Below, piece after piece: positions 5,339 through 5,450 of a stretch of 5,450 nucleotides of DNA. The position numbers were made by a program, and so were the translations under genes. A model generated the notes under the pieces. The model searched no databases, was not told the origin of the DNA, and worked only from the letters and a program-made list of their open reading frames with translations. The stretch is from the NCBI GenBank assembly GCA_021821585.1, contig JAKACF010000204.1, positions 1-5,450 on the forward strand, in the 5' to 3' direction. This stretch comes from Actinomycetes bacterium. GTDB lineage: Bacteria; Actinomycetota; Acidimicrobiia; Acidimicrobiales; Bog-793. Each line of letters opens with the position of its first letter. The stretch's first letter is position 1.

Positions 5339-5450
5339 TCAGGGGGAGGAACTGCCGAGCTCGGACTGGATCCTCCGCATCCCCCGCAGCCAGCGCTCCC
5401 GGTCCCCCGCCCGACGCTGCTCGTAGAGCGACACCTCGGGATGGGGGAGG
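5339..5450 (-). CDS. C-terminal end of an unidentified protein (5' partial)
   Basis: On the minus strand a frame enters from the right edge (first full codon ends at 5449) and runs 36 codons to TGA at 5341-5339. The peptide, with PEVSLYEQRRAGDRERWL then RGMRRIQSELG and a Ser-rich tail, reads as a charged amphipathic helix typical of a natural C-terminus, with G/C-biased third positions. The opposite-strand frame over the same bases is Arg/Pro/Ser-rich and implausible. Too little is visible to name the family. It converges on the DinB-like gene across the intron-like remnant. Confidence 0.5.
   Translation of the reverse strand, partial: LPHPEVSLYEQRRAGDRERWLRGMRRIQSELGSSSP

Noticed and set aside
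1..5450. CRISPR array, tRNA, rRNA, insertion-sequence ends or toxin-antitoxin pair
   Set aside because: No spaced direct repeats, cloverleaf sequences, transposase motifs with terminal inverted repeats, or small coupled toxin-antitoxin genes were seen on either strand.

Overview
The window is very GC-rich (well over 70% G+C in most parts), with strong third-position G/C bias, few Shine-Dalgarno sites and long spurious antisense reading frames. This fits a high-GC actinobacterium, perhaps a soil or aquatic lineage such as Acidimicrobiia. That placement is inferred from composition and protein style; no rRNA or other marker is present.

Layout from left to right: (1) the 3' end of a glycoside hydrolase family 3-type protein on the + strand (to 320); (2) a minus-strand pair, an ArsB/SLC13-superfamily transporter (2017 to 776) followed 28 bp later by a conserved small protein of unknown function (747 to 304), whose 3' end overlaps the hydrolase convergently by 17 bp; (3) a 395-bp gap (2018-2412) holding a stem-loop just after the sulfatase stop and a doubtful small ORF that ends in a GTGA overlap with the transporter start; (4) a minus-strand SRPBCC/START-like protein and a formylglycine-type sulfatase whose stop and start codons share one base (TGATG); (5) a divergent + strand DinB/YfiT-like protein (4450-5013) with a clear Shine-Dalgarno site; (6) a structured, lower-GC non-coding stretch (about 5069-5250) that I read as the 5' part of domain I of a group II intron, truncated, behind a small stem-loop; (7) the C-terminal 36 residues of a minus-strand gene entering from the right edge.

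The sulfatase and the SRPBCC protein are almost certainly co-expressed. Together with the DinB-like protein and the GH3-type hydrolase they suggest ordinary catabolic or small-molecule chemistry, but no complete pathway is visible. I see no clear undescribed multi-gene system. The most unusual item is the intron-like RNA fragment, which has no reverse transcriptase, domain V or 3' end in the window.
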